Below are positions 1 to 6,043 of a stretch of 10,148 nucleotides of DNA, piece after piece. The first letter of the stretch is position 1. Each line of letters opens with the position of its first letter. This DNA is from Microbacteriaceae bacterium (GTDB lineage Bacteria; Actinomycetota; Actinomycetes; Actinomycetales; Microbacteriaceae): the NCBI GenBank assembly GCA_029979375.1, contig JAPOHQ010000032.1, forward strand, positions 1 to 10,148. Reading direction: 5' to 3'. Under the pieces are notes generated by a model, which did no database searches, was not told the DNA's origin, and saw nothing but the letters and a program-made list of their open reading frames with translations. A program made the translations under genes and the position numbers.

Positions 1-902
1 TCCTGAGTGAAATTACCCGTGATCTGAGCCTGACCATTGGTGATCACGGCATTGGTTGACGGGGCAGTGATGACCAAGCCATCGAGGGTGATTGCAAACT
101 GGTTTTGTGGTGACGGCAAGCCAAAGAGTCGCGATGTGACATAGCCGAAGGCCTCGGTGCCGGCGGGGTCGAACTCGAGGTTTACGGCCCAGGTGTTCGT
201 GTTGGCTCCGGTCTGGGTTGTGATCGTGCCGGCGTAGGCGTCCGTAATGTTCTCGCCACGAACCTCAACCGGTCCAAGAATGTACTTGTAGAGCAGGAAA
301 TCATCACAGGTGACAAGCGGCCTGTTCGGGTCATCCACCTGTCCTGGCGCGCGGAATTGAGAGGTGCAGTCAAACTGCTCAAACTCTGCCAGCAAACGTT
401 CGGTGACCCACGCGGGGTCGGAAGCGTTTACGGGTTGCACCGCCAACTCATCGCTCAGCGAATTCAGGTCAACCGGTTCCGTTCCCTCTGCAAGCGGAGT
501 TGACTGGCCAAAGGTGATGACCGGGCGGAATTCTAGGAGGGCGCTGGCCTTGATGAGCTGCAGGGTATTGGCATCGGGAGTTCCCGGAATAGAGACAACG
601 ATGTTCTCATTTCCCTGAATCGCAACTTGGGCCTCGCCTACACCAGAGCCATCAACACGGGCTCGAATAATTGAAACCGCTTGATTGAGCTGCTCTAGCG
701 ACGCCTGCTGCCCCTCGGCGATGCTCGGGGTCAGAATCATCTGGGTTCCACCCTGCAGATCCAGAGCCAACTCCGGCGCAAAAGAGGCTCCAGGCTGTCC
801 AGTGACGGTTCCCCATGTGATCAGCCCGGCGAAAAAGGCTGCGATTACACCAATCCAGGAGAGCTTGCGCCGCGCGGATTGAGACGTTGTACCTTCAGCC
901 AA
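1..902 (-). CDS. secD: Protein translocase subunit SecD, N-terminal part (gene continues past the left edge)
   Basis: SecD is the membrane subunit that, with SecF and YajC, helps SecYEG pull exported proteins across the membrane using the proton gradient. About 300 residues are present, roughly half of a usual actinobacterial SecD. Seen: a cytoplasmic Ser/Arg/Lys-rich N-terminus, one membrane segment at about residues 15-35, the conserved LALDLQGGTQ motif near 46-54, and a long extracytoplasmic region. That region ends in the family signature LDGLVITAP followed by GQAQITGNFT (about 273-299). Cys179 and Cys199 lie in the outer loop and could form a disulfide (inference). The later membrane helices are outside the window. 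The start is TTG: an AGGGGAG ribosome-binding site lies 6 bases upstream, and the preceding in-frame codons are two stops, one of them that of yajC. secF is expected next, outside the window. Confidence 0.95.
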   Translation of the reverse strand, partial: MAEGTTSQSARRKLSWIGVIAAFFAGLITWGTVTGQPGASFAPELALDLQGGTQMILTPSIAEGQQASLEQLNQAVSIIRARVDGSGVGEAQVAIQGNENIVVSIPGTPDANTLQLIKASALLEFRPVITFGQSTPLAEGTEPVDLNSLSDELAVQPVNASDPAWVTERLLAEFEQFDCTSQFRAPGQVDDPNRPLVTCDDFLLYKYILGPVEVRGENITDAYAGTITTQTGANTNTWAVNLEFDPAGTEAFGYVTSRLFGLPSPQNQFAITLDGLVITAPSTNAVITNGQAQITGNFTQ

Positions 903-905
903 CTA

Positions 906-1163
906 CTACTCCCCTACCGGCGCAATCTTGCCGACAGCCCCGCGCAAGACGCGCAGCTTTGTTCCCTTTACGGACTCGATTTCGATCTCGTCTTCATCAA
1001 GCTTTGTGACGGTTCCCACGATTCCAGCGTGCAGCGTCACCTTGCTGCCGACCTCTAGTGACGACTGCATGGCTTCAACCTCCTTGCGACGTCGACGATT
1101 TGATGTGATCAAGAAGACAACCATCAGAACGAAGACAGCGAGGAGCAACAGATCTACTGGCAT
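906..1163 (-). CDS. yajC: Sec translocon accessory protein YajC
   Basis: YajC is a small single-pass membrane protein that associates with SecDF and SecYEG. The product is 85 residues, somewhat shorter than the about 110 of the E. coli protein. Seen: a hydrophobic N-terminal helix at about residues 4-20, a basic stop-transfer cluster (Arg23-Arg26, Lys27), and then the soluble YajC domain. That domain has the pattern VGSKVTLHAGIVGTV followed by an acidic strand (DEDEIEIE), typical of the family. The ATG is preceded by AAGGAA at 6 bases. It sits 59 bases after ruvB, with a TATAAT in the gap, and directly before secD in the same frame. The yajC-secD pairing is the standard bacterial arrangement and confirms the call. 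Confidence 0.93.
   Translation of the reverse strand: MPVDLLLLAVFVLMVVFLITSNRRRRKEVEAMQSSLEVGSKVTLHAGIVGTVTKLDEDEIEIESVKGTKLRVLRGAVGKIAPVGE
909..915 (-). promoter_or_regulatory. Ribosome-binding site that fixes the secD TTG start
   Basis: On the minus strand AGGGGAG lies inside the last codons of yajC, 6 bases before the TTG of secD. Those 6 bases are exactly two TAG codons. The good Shine-Dalgarno match supports the unusual TTG start and suggests that ribosomes ending yajC can restart on secD. Confidence 0.7.
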
Positions 1164-1194
1164 TGAGCTTTCCTTACCGAAACGGTCCCCCGAA

Positions 1195-1200
1195 ATTATA
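1195..1200 (-). promoter_or_regulatory. Candidate -10 element of a yajC-secD promoter
   Basis: The minus strand reads TATAAT, a perfect match to the housekeeping -10 consensus, 31 bases before the yajC ATG. A start site about 7 bases downstream would give a leader of about 25 bases containing the AAGGAA ribosome-binding site. The -35 is weak: CTGACT at 1221-1226, partly within the ruvB stop codon, with a 20-base spacer. Actinobacterial promoters often depend mainly on the -10. The geometry is good but expression is not shown. Confidence 0.55.
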
Positions 1201-1222
1201 GGCGTAAATGCCCTCTCGCGAG

Positions 1223-2182
1223 TCAGCGACCTAGATGTTTGAGACCATGGATAGTAATCTCGCGACCCCTTGGCGTCCGGTGGATGAATCCTTGACGGAT
1301 CAGATACGGCTCGACAACGGCCTCGATCGTGTCAGGCTCCTCCCCAAGGGCAACGGCAAGGGTTGAAAGACCCACCGGCTTTCCAGCGAACTTATCGGAA
1401 AGGAGTGCGAGCAAGTTTTGATCAATGCGATCAAGCCCAGCCTCATCTACGCCAAAGAGGTCCATGGCAGCAGTTACGACAGCCTTGTCAACCTGGCTAT
1501 GTTCTCCGACCGCAGCGAAATCACGAACCCTTCGCAGGAGGCGATTGGCGATTCGAGGAGTGCCGCGCGACCTGCTCGAAAGTTCGTTGACGGCCTCATC
1601 GGCTATTTCAACCGCGAGCTTTTTGGCGCTGCGCTTGATGACAGACGCTAGCTCCTCCTCAGAGTAATACTCTAAAAAGGCAGTGAACCCGAACCGGTCC
1701 CGGAGAGGGGTAGGGAGCATTCCGCTTCTTGTGGTGGCTCCAACAAGGGTGAAAGGCGCGATATCAAGCGCTATCGAGGACGCACCCGGTCCTTTGCCAA
1801 CCATCACATCCACTCGGAAATCTTCCATCGCCAAATAGAGCATTTCCTCAGCACTTCTCGAGAGTCGGTGGATCTCGTCTATAAATAAAACGTCTCCAGC
1901 CTCGAGTGCGGAAAGGATTGAAGCTAGGTCCCCCGCACTCTGAATTGCAGGTCCGGAGGAGAGTTTCAGAGGTTTACCCGATTGCTGAGCAACAATCATT
2001 GCCAGCGTGGTTTTGCCTAACCCGGGAGGGCCTGCAAGGAGGATGTGGTCTGGACTCCTGCCATCCTTCTGGGCAGCGGCAATAACTAGGCGAAGTTGCT
2101 CAACAACCTTGGTTTGCCCAACAAACTCCTCCAGTTTGGAGGGTCGAAGCGCTTGATCGAGTTCGCGATCTTCGGTCTCCAT
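1223..2182 (-). CDS. ruvB: Holliday junction branch-migration ATPase RuvB
   Basis: RuvB is the hexameric AAA+ motor that, loaded by RuvA, drives branch migration of Holliday junctions in recombination and fork repair. The product is 319 residues, slightly shorter than usual (E. coli 336), mainly because the N-terminal tail is short. Seen in order: LRPSKLEEFVGQ (12-23), Walker A GPPGLGKTT (51-59, Lys57), Walker B LFIDEIH (99-105), sensor 1 GATTR (148-152), an arginine-finger region LRDRFG (160-165), sensor 2 RGTPRIANR (206-214), and a C-terminal winged-helix domain ending QGFIHRTPRGR (297-307). All key ATPase residues are present. The ATG shares its A with the ruvA stop codon (TGATG), so the two genes are probably translationally coupled, fitting their shared complex. 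Confidence 0.97.
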   Translation of the reverse strand: METEDRELDQALRPSKLEEFVGQTKVVEQLRLVIAAAQKDGRSPDHILLAGPPGLGKTTLAMIVAQQSGKPLKLSSGPAIQSAGDLASILSALEAGDVLFIDEIHRLSRSAEEMLYLAMEDFRVDVMVGKGPGASSIALDIAPFTLVGATTRSGMLPTPLRDRFGFTAFLEYYSEEELASVIKRSAKKLAVEIADEAVNELSSRSRGTPRIANRLLRRVRDFAAVGEHSQVDKAVVTAAMDLFGVDEAGLDRIDQNLLALLSDKFAGKPVGLSTLAVALGEEPDTIEAVVEPYLIRQGFIHRTPRGREITIHGLKHLGR

Positions 2183-2745
2183 CAGCGAAGCTTCTCTTTC
2201 CCTAGGGAGGCAAGAGCGCGCTTTAGCATCTCCCCCTCGTCGAGGTCGCCCGGTAGCTCTGACAACACTCGCCTCGCCTTCTGGTCGTCAGCCCCAAGCT
2301 GAGCAAGAGCAGCGAGCACCTTCGATGACTTTGGGTTCGAAGACTGCAGAGTCGTCTTACCGCCGAGTGAAATAAGTATCAGCTTTGCAGTCTTTGGACC
2401 AACGCCGGACACAGCCCGAAATCTTGCCTCATCCTGGCTGGCTACCGCCTCAACAATTTCGTCCGGATCCATTCCTGAGAGAACGGTGAGAGCAAGCTTT
2501 GGTCCAATTCCGGAGACGGCGTTGAGCTCATCGAACAGCTCACGCTCCCGAGCGCTTTGAAAGCCAAAGAGGGACATGTCGTCCTCGCGAACAATCAGTC
2601 TGGTGTGGAGCGTTACCTCATCGCCACCTCGAAGTCCAACGAGGTGCCTGGGTGCCAGGAAAATTTCATAACCGACTCCACCAACCATCACGGTCGCGCT
2701 AACGCTGGTTATGGCTCGAACTTGTCCGCTAACCAGTGATATCAC
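2182..2745 (-). CDS. ruvA: Holliday junction DNA-binding subunit RuvA
   Basis: RuvA is the tetrameric protein that binds and opens the four-way junction and recruits RuvB. With the GTG start chosen here it is 187 residues and begins MISLVSGQV, matching the family N-terminus (a short Met-Ile strand of the OB fold). Seen: OB fold at about 1-62 including VGGVGYEI (21-28); the acidic pin REDD (53-56); two helix-hairpin-helix motifs, VSGIGPK (77-83) and VSGVGPKTA (112-120); a variable linker; and the RuvB-binding domain III at about 140-187. An in-frame ATG at 2793 would add 16 residues, overlap ruvC by 43 bases and give an atypical basic extension, so it was not used. The gap to the ruvC stop is 5 bases. 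The Shine-Dalgarno sequence is weak (AGG, 9 bases upstream), which suggests coupling to ruvC. Confidence 0.95.
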   Translation of the reverse strand: MISLVSGQVRAITSVSATVMVGGVGYEIFLAPRHLVGLRGGDEVTLHTRLIVREDDMSLFGFQSARERELFDELNAVSGIGPKLALTVLSGMDPDEIVEAVASQDEARFRAVSGVGPKTAKLILISLGGKTTLQSSNPKSSKVLAALAQLGADDQKARRVLSELPGDLDEGEMLKRALASLGKEKLR

Positions 2746-2750
2746 GGGTC

Positions 2751-3278
2751 TTAACCTAGTCGCGGGTTTGCGGCTTTGGCCGCTGCGACCCACTTCCGCT
2801 GCGCTGCTGTCTGAGCGACGGTTGAGCGCTTTGATGCGGTGAGGGCGACCGCCATTGCGTCGGCTACGTCTGCAACTTTGGGAGCCTCAGCTAAGCCAAG
2901 CATCTTGCTAACCATTAGCTTGACCTGATCCTTGGTTGCCCTCCCATTGCCCGTAACAGCTGCCTTCACCTCGCTGGGAGTAAAGAATTCGACACCTATC
3001 GACAGTCGGTGCGCACAGGCCATCAAGGCACCTGATACCTGGGCAACGCCCATTACCGAGCGAAGGTTGGCTTGCGCGAATACCCTCTCAAGCGCTATTA
3101 GCGAAGGCTGGTGCCTAATTGCCACCTGTTCTAGTTCGGCAGCAATTGCTCCAACCCGCACGTGGGGCGGATCTGCAGGCGATGACTGTAAGAGCCCAGA
3201 ATCTAAAAGTTTTCCGGAGTCAATGACTGCCCAACCGCAACGAGTGAGGCCAGGGTCAACACCAAGGATTCGGGCCAT
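2751..3278 (-). CDS. ruvC: Holliday junction resolvase RuvC
   Basis: RuvC is the RNase H-fold endonuclease that cuts Holliday junctions held by RuvAB, needing divalent metal. The product is 175 residues, the usual length. The four acidic catalytic positions are recognisable: Asp8 in LGVDPG, Glu64 in IALERVF, and Asp137 and Asp140 in VADVADAMA, matching E. coli Asp7, Glu66, Asp138 and Asp141. The conserved NLRSVMGVAQ segment (71-80) is also present. The ATG follows the yebC TAA with no base between, and GGGAG lies 5 bases upstream. The C-terminal tail is rich in Ala and Lys. Order ruvC-ruvA-ruvB after yebC is the common bacterial arrangement. Confidence 0.96.
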   Translation of the reverse strand: MARILGVDPGLTRCGWAVIDSGKLLDSGLLQSSPADPPHVRVGAIAAELEQVAIRHQPSLIALERVFAQANLRSVMGVAQVSGALMACAHRLSIGVEFFTPSEVKAAVTGNGRATKDQVKLMVSKMLGLAEAPKVADVADAMAVALTASKRSTVAQTAAQRKWVAAAKAANPRLG

Positions 3279-4025
3279 TTAGGCTCCCAGTTGCTCCAAC
3301 GTCTCCTGAGAGATGTCCATGTTCGTGTAGACATCTTGAACGTCATCCAAGTCCTCAAGCACATCGACCAGCTTTATGATCCTGTCGGCGATATCGAGGT
3401 TGGCCTCGACCTTCAGTGAAGAAACAAACTCCACATCCGCGCTTTCGTAGTCGATTCCCGCATGCTGGAGTGCCTGACGCACATCAACCATGGAGCTTGC
3501 CTCACACGTTATTACGAAGCCCTCGCCGCTTGAGTCGATGTCCTCTACCCCAAACTCCAACGTGGCCTCCAGAAGTGCGTCCTCCGAGGATCCAGCAACA
3601 ACTATTACGCCCTTACGACTGAATTGATAAGAGACGGAACCTGGGTCTGCCATGTTGCCGCCACCCTTTGTGAAAGCACTTCTTACTTCAGCCGCGGTTC
3701 TGTTCTTGTTATCGGTTAGGCACTCGATCAGTACCGCTACCCCGCCTGGACCGTAACCTTCGTAAAGAATGTTCTGGTAATCCACATTGTCGCCCAGCGC
3801 TCCCGAACCGCGCTTGATCGCTCTGTCGATGTTGTCATTGGGGACTGAGCTCTTCCGGGCTTTGTAAATCGCGTCATAAAGCGTCGGGTTACCATCCGGG
3901 TCAGCGCCACCTGTTCGAGCCGCCACCTCGATGTTGCGGATGAGCTTTGCCCACAGCTTCGCGCGCTTTGCGTCGTTAGCTGCCTTCTTGTGCTTTGTGG
4001 TTGCCCACTTGGAATGACCTGACAT
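3279..4025 (-). CDS. yebC: YebC/PmpR/TACO1-family protein
   Basis: This is a cytoplasmic protein of the widespread YebC family, described variously as transcriptional regulators and, more recently, as translation factors that relieve ribosome stalling; the exact role here is unknown. It is 248 residues, the normal length. The highly conserved N-terminus MSGHSKWATTKHKKAANDAK, the VPNDNIDRAIKRG segment (about 61-73), YEGYGPGGVAVLIECLTDNK (about 88-107) and NRTAAEVRSAFTKGGG (108-123) are all present. The N-terminal domain is basic and the later domains acidic. It starts with ATG, with AGG 6 bases upstream, 29 bases after pdxT, and abuts ruvC directly. Its place before ruvC is conserved in many bacteria. 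Confidence 0.96.
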   Translation of the reverse strand: MSGHSKWATTKHKKAANDAKRAKLWAKLIRNIEVAARTGGADPDGNPTLYDAIYKARKSSVPNDNIDRAIKRGSGALGDNVDYQNILYEGYGPGGVAVLIECLTDNKNRTAAEVRSAFTKGGGNMADPGSVSYQFSRKGVIVVAGSSEDALLEATLEFGVEDIDSSGEGFVITCEASSMVDVRQALQHAGIDYESADVEFVSSLKVEANLDIADRIIKLVDVLEDLDDVQDVYTNMDISQETLEQLGA

Positions 4026-4054
4026 GACTTACCTAAGATACTTGGATTTGGTGG

Positions 4055-4606
4055 CTAGATGCTCTCTAGAAACAGCTTGTGGAGGGTTGTGGCTCCGGTG
4101 ATCTCTGGATGGAAGCTGGCTCCCATAACTCTTCCACTCCGCACAGCGACCGGCTCGCCCTCTAGGGTTGCCACCACCTCAGCGCTGCCAATGTCGACAA
4201 CCTTGGGAGCCCTGATGAAGGCGACCCGCTCGCTTCCGGTGGCAAATTCAACCTCTGCCTCAAAGCTGTGTGTCTGCCCGCCGTAGGCATTTCGTTCGAC
4301 GGTTACATCCAACCCTCCAAATAGTTGTTGGTCGGATAGCGCCCCTATCGCACCCTTTGACAGCAGGATCAGACCGGCGCAGGTGCCGAGCACCGGTTTG
4401 GTGGCAACAAAGTTCCTTATCGCATCGATCAGGCCGAAATTCACCGCCAACTTCGAGATGGTTGTTGATTCCCCACCGGGAATTACCAGTCCGGATGCGG
4501 CTTCGAGGTCTTCGAGAGTCTTTACACCAAACGCGTTGGCGCCAAGAGACTCCAGGAGTGAAATGTGCTCACGAACGTCTCCCTGCAGCGCAAGGACGCC
4601 AATCAA
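4055..4606 (-). CDS. pdxT: Pyridoxal 5'-phosphate synthase glutaminase subunit PdxT
   Basis: PdxT is a class I glutamine amidotransferase that hydrolyses glutamine and channels ammonia to PdxS for pyridoxal 5'-phosphate synthesis by the DXP-independent route. It is 183 residues, a little shorter than B. subtilis PdxT (196). Seen: IGVLALQGDVREH at the N-terminus, the IPGGEST motif (42-48), the nucleophile Cys76 in LGTCAGLILL, RNAYGGQ (105-111), and the catalytic pair His166/Glu168 in SFHPEIT. Together they form the expected Cys-His-Glu triad. The start is TTG, placed directly after the pdxS TAA with no spacer and only a poor Shine-Dalgarno sequence (GGAG 12 bases upstream). Its translation probably depends on ribosomes finishing pdxS, which would suit the 1:1 PdxS:PdxT complex (inference). 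Confidence 0.96.
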   Translation of the reverse strand: MIGVLALQGDVREHISLLESLGANAFGVKTLEDLEAASGLVIPGGESTTISKLAVNFGLIDAIRNFVATKPVLGTCAGLILLSKGAIGALSDQQLFGGLDVTVERNAYGGQTHSFEAEVEFATGSERVAFIRAPKVVDIGSAEVVATLEGEPVAVRSGRVMGASFHPEITGATTLHKLFLESI

Positions 4607-5500
4607 TTACCAGCCACGCTCCGCTAGTCGGTGAGGTGCGGGCAGATCCCCCACATTGATGCCGACCATTGCTTCCCCTAGTCCGCGTGAGGTCTCGGCG
4701 ATCACCTTTGGATCGTTGTAATAGGTGGTGGCACGCACAATTGCGGCGGCGCGCTTGGCTGGGTCGCCGGACTTGAAGATACCCGAGCCGACAAAGACGC
4801 CATCTGCTCCGAGCTGCATCATCAACGCCGCATCGGCTGGGGTAGCAATGCCACCGGCAACAAACATCACCACAGGGAGCTTGCCGCTTTGGGCGACCTC
4901 CTTGACCAGTGGGTATGGTGCCTGAAGTTCCTTGGCCGCAACATAAAGCTCGTCCTCGCTCTTTGAGCTAAGCGCCGCAATCTCACTGTTGATGGTGCGA
5001 ATGTGCTTCATTGCCTCCGAAACATCTCCGGTGCCTGCCTCACCCTTGGAGCGAATCATTGCGGCACCTTCGGTGATTCTCCTGAGCGCCTCTCCGAGGT
5101 TTGTAGCACCACAAACGAATGGGACGTTGAACTTCCACTTATCAATGTGGTTTACATAGTCGGCTGGAGAGAGCACCTCGGACTCGTCGATGTAATCGAC
5201 CTCTAGGGCCTCGAGAACCTGTGCTTCCACAAAGTGCCCGATGCGAGCCTTTGCCATGACTGGAATGGAAACAGAATCAATAATGTCCTGGATTAGGTCG
5301 GGGTCGCTCATCCTGGCAACGCCGCCCTGTGCCCTGATGTCGGCGGGAACTCGCTCGAGTGCCATGACCGCGACGGCCCCCGCATCCTCGGCAATCTTTG
5401 CCTGGTCGGCGGTGACTACGTCCATAATCACGCCACCCTTGAGCATCTCTGCCAGGCCGCGCTTAACTAGATCAGTACCTTCAAATTTTTCTTGGGACAT
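4607..5500 (-). CDS. pdxS: Pyridoxal 5'-phosphate synthase lyase subunit PdxS
   Basis: PdxS condenses ribose 5-phosphate, glyceraldehyde 3-phosphate and ammonia from PdxT into pyridoxal 5'-phosphate. It is a (beta-alpha)8 barrel forming a dodecamer. It is 297 residues, the normal length. The catalytic residues are found at a constant offset of +3 from B. subtilis PdxS: Asp27 in GGVIMDVV, Lys84 in VMAKARIGHF and Lys152 in MIRSKGEAGTG. The phosphate-binding loops FVAGGIATPADAA and DGVFVGSGIF and the conserved C-terminus LAERGW are intact. The ATG is preceded by AGGA 7 bases upstream, overlapping the stop codon of the HIT gene; the gap between the genes is 9 bases. The cell should therefore make its own vitamin B6. 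Confidence 0.98.
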   Translation of the reverse strand: MSQEKFEGTDLVKRGLAEMLKGGVIMDVVTADQAKIAEDAGAVAVMALERVPADIRAQGGVARMSDPDLIQDIIDSVSIPVMAKARIGHFVEAQVLEALEVDYIDESEVLSPADYVNHIDKWKFNVPFVCGATNLGEALRRITEGAAMIRSKGEAGTGDVSEAMKHIRTINSEIAALSSKSEDELYVAAKELQAPYPLVKEVAQSGKLPVVMFVAGGIATPADAALMMQLGADGVFVGSGIFKSGDPAKRAAAIVRATTYYNDPKVIAETSRGLGEAMVGINVGDLPAPHRLAERGW

Positions 5501-5509
5501 GCCTCAATC

Positions 5510-6043
5510 CTAAGCTTTCTCAACCCAGTTGTTGCTAATTGTTTCCCTAACCTCACCCAGCAGCCGCGGCATTGCCTTGGTCTGGGCGATAATCGGGAAG
5601 AAATTGGCGTCATTTCGCCATCGTGGCACGATGTGCTGGTGCAGGTGGGACGCTATTCCCGCACCTGCCACCTCACCCTGGTTCATGCCGATGTTGAATC
5701 CGTGAACCCGGTTTACCTTTTCCAAAGTGGCCATGGCCTCTTGAGTGAGTTTTGCCATCTCCGCCAGCTCCTGATCGGTCGCCTTGTCGTAGGTATCAAC
5801 GTGGCGGTAGGGACAAACGAGCATGTGCCCTGGGTTATAGGGAAAAAGGTTCAGCAGAACGAAGCAGGTCTCGCCCTTCCGAACAACGAGGCCATCCTCC
5901 GGGTCCTTGTCGGGAGCGGAACAGAAGGGGCAATCCTCATCTGCTGGCTGTTGTAGCTCCTGGAGGTAAACCAGTCGATGTGGGGTCCAGAGACGCTCGA
6001 ACCCGTCCTGCATTGGTGAGAAGTCCTCAAGAAAGTCTGACAC
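5510..6043 (-). CDS. HIT-family Ap4A phosphorylase-like protein
   Basis: This is a histidine-triad nucleotide hydrolase/phosphorylase of the actinobacterial group typified by M. tuberculosis Rv2613c, a diadenosine tetraphosphate (Ap4A) phosphorylase. It is 177 residues. Seen: the group's N-terminal LWTPHRLVYL (18-27), a CPFC pair (Cys38, Cys41) that probably binds zinc, LLNLFPYNPGHMLVCPYRH (63-81), and the histidine triad SHLHQHIVPRW (132-142), with His137 as the expected nucleophile. The start is GTG, whose G is shared with the thrS stop (TAGTG). Aminoacyl-tRNA synthetases make Ap4A as a side product, so pairing with thrS makes biochemical sense. The substrate is inferred from family and context; another dinucleotide is possible. 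Confidence 0.9.
   Translation of the reverse strand: MSDFLEDFSPMQDGFERLWTPHRLVYLQELQQPADEDCPFCSAPDKDPEDGLVVRKGETCFVLLNLFPYNPGHMLVCPYRHVDTYDKATDQELAEMAKLTQEAMATLEKVNRVHGFNIGMNQGEVAGAGIASHLHQHIVPRWRNDANFFPIIAQTKAMPRLLGEVRETISNNWVEKA

Noticed and set aside
928..1242. A 104-codon plus-strand open frame over yajC
   Set aside because: It is low-complexity Ser/Thr/Arg-rich protein antisense to yajC; a shadow frame.
2746..2793. A longer RuvA beginning at an upstream ATG
   Set aside because: It would add 16 basic residues unlike RuvA N-termini and overlap ruvC by 43 bases; the GTG at 2745 gives the family-typical start.
4026..4054. A TATCTT hexamer on the minus strand before yebC as a promoter
   Set aside because: It fits TANNNT but would place the start site only a few bases before the ATG, inside or past the AGG ribosome-binding site, and no -35 is seen; likely chance.
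4270..4659. A 129-codon plus-strand open frame antisense to pdxT and the pdxS end
   Set aside because: It overlaps two clear enzymes with intact catalytic residues; no start context and no family features.
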